Part shown: positions 11,298 through 11,408 of the stretch, one piece after another
Layout of the letters: each line of letters begins with the position of its first letter
How positions within the stretch are numbered: position 1 is the first letter of the stretch
Source: Deinococcus rhizophilus
GTDB lineage: Bacteria; Deinococcota; Deinococci; Deinococcales; Deinococcaceae
NCBI RefSeq assembly: GCF_030271215.1
Contig: NZ_JASNGB010000088.1
Coordinates: 714-12,121 of the forward strand
Direction: 5' to 3'
DNA: 11,408 nt
The notes under the pieces: model-generated
Told to the model about the DNA's origin: nothing
The model's database searches: none
The model's input: the letters and a program-made list of their open reading frames with translations, nothing else
Made by a program: the position numbers and the translations under genes

Positions 11298-11408
11298 TCA
11301 ACCGTGGGGGCGATCGGCGGGCAGCGCGGCCGTCAGGTCGTCCAGCCACGCTGCTTCCACCCCGCGCGGGCACAGCGGGTCGTCCAGCGCGGCGCGGCCC
11401 CGGGCGAG
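11298..11408 (-). CDS. 3' end of an unidentified gene (truncated by window edge)
   Basis: The minus-strand frame entering from the right edge is open for 36 codons and ends at TGA (11298-11300). It reads like a genuine C-terminus (ALDDPLCPRGVEAAWLDDL) with strong GC third positions and balanced composition. The family is not recognisable from this fragment. It would be the gene upstream of sufC on the same strand, 80 bp from the suf -35 box. A run of eight G residues (11290-11297) follows the stop directly. Between the stop and the suf promoter is a 7-bp inverted repeat, CGCCCAC / GTGGGCG (11240-11246, 11271-11277), without a U-tract. Confidence 0.6.
   Translation of the reverse strand, partial: LARGRAALDDPLCPRGVEAAWLDDLTAALPADRPHG

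Noticed and set aside
11179..11373. 64-codon minus-strand open frame across the suf upstream region
   Set aside because: Arg/Pro-rich shadow composition and overlap with the suf promoter. The better frame at the edge is the 36-codon C-terminus ending at 11298.

Overview
The window is high-GC bacterial chromosome and reads as Deinococcus (Deinococcota). The 237-residue L25 protein has the three-domain layout of the Deinococcus CTC form. EF-P has the Thermus/Deinococcus-type tip loop with Arg32. Several genes appear to be leaderless, with a TAnnnT box 5-9 nt before the ATG, which is common in Deinococcus. The species cannot be fixed from the sequence alone. No tRNA, rRNA, insertion sequence, phage gene or CRISPR array is visible. 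This is core chromosome, not an accessory island.

Layout. At 131-907 (minus) is exonuclease III (xth), divergent from a 102-residue orphan at 955-1263 (plus). Positions 1264-1631 hold a doubtful minus-strand coding stretch (1166-1465) and an AT-richer patch with repeated ACAACGT words. A 74-residue probable membrane protein (1632-1856, plus) converges on accC, with a 17-bp perfect terminator hairpin between them. A minus-strand block follows in the order efp (4607-4050), accB (3878-3339), accC (3251-1914): translation factor EF-P, then biotin carrier and biotin carboxylase of acetyl-CoA carboxylase. A period-7 repeat lies between accB and accC. efp is divergent from rplY (4905-5618, ribosomal protein L25), each with an extended -10 promoter.

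A lipoprotein metallopeptidase (5674-6717, minus) converges on rplY and is divergent from an HD-domain hydrolase (6864-7490, plus); both look leaderless. The right third is the minus-strand sufC-sufB-sufD operon (11131-7510), which encodes the SufBCD scaffold for Fe-S cluster assembly. It has a recognisable promoter, a Fur-family-like palindrome just after the predicted transcription start, and a 12-bp hairpin between sufB and sufD. The last 111 bases are the 3' end of an unidentified minus-strand gene.

The modules are mostly independent housekeeping functions: base-excision repair, fatty-acid precursor synthesis, translation, nucleotide turnover and Fe-S assembly. I see no convincing undescribed multi-gene system. 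The most useful leads are regulatory and structural: leaderless divergent promoter pairs, the suf operator and hairpin, a SufD-specific linker insertion, the period-7 repeat and the rplY leader hairpin.
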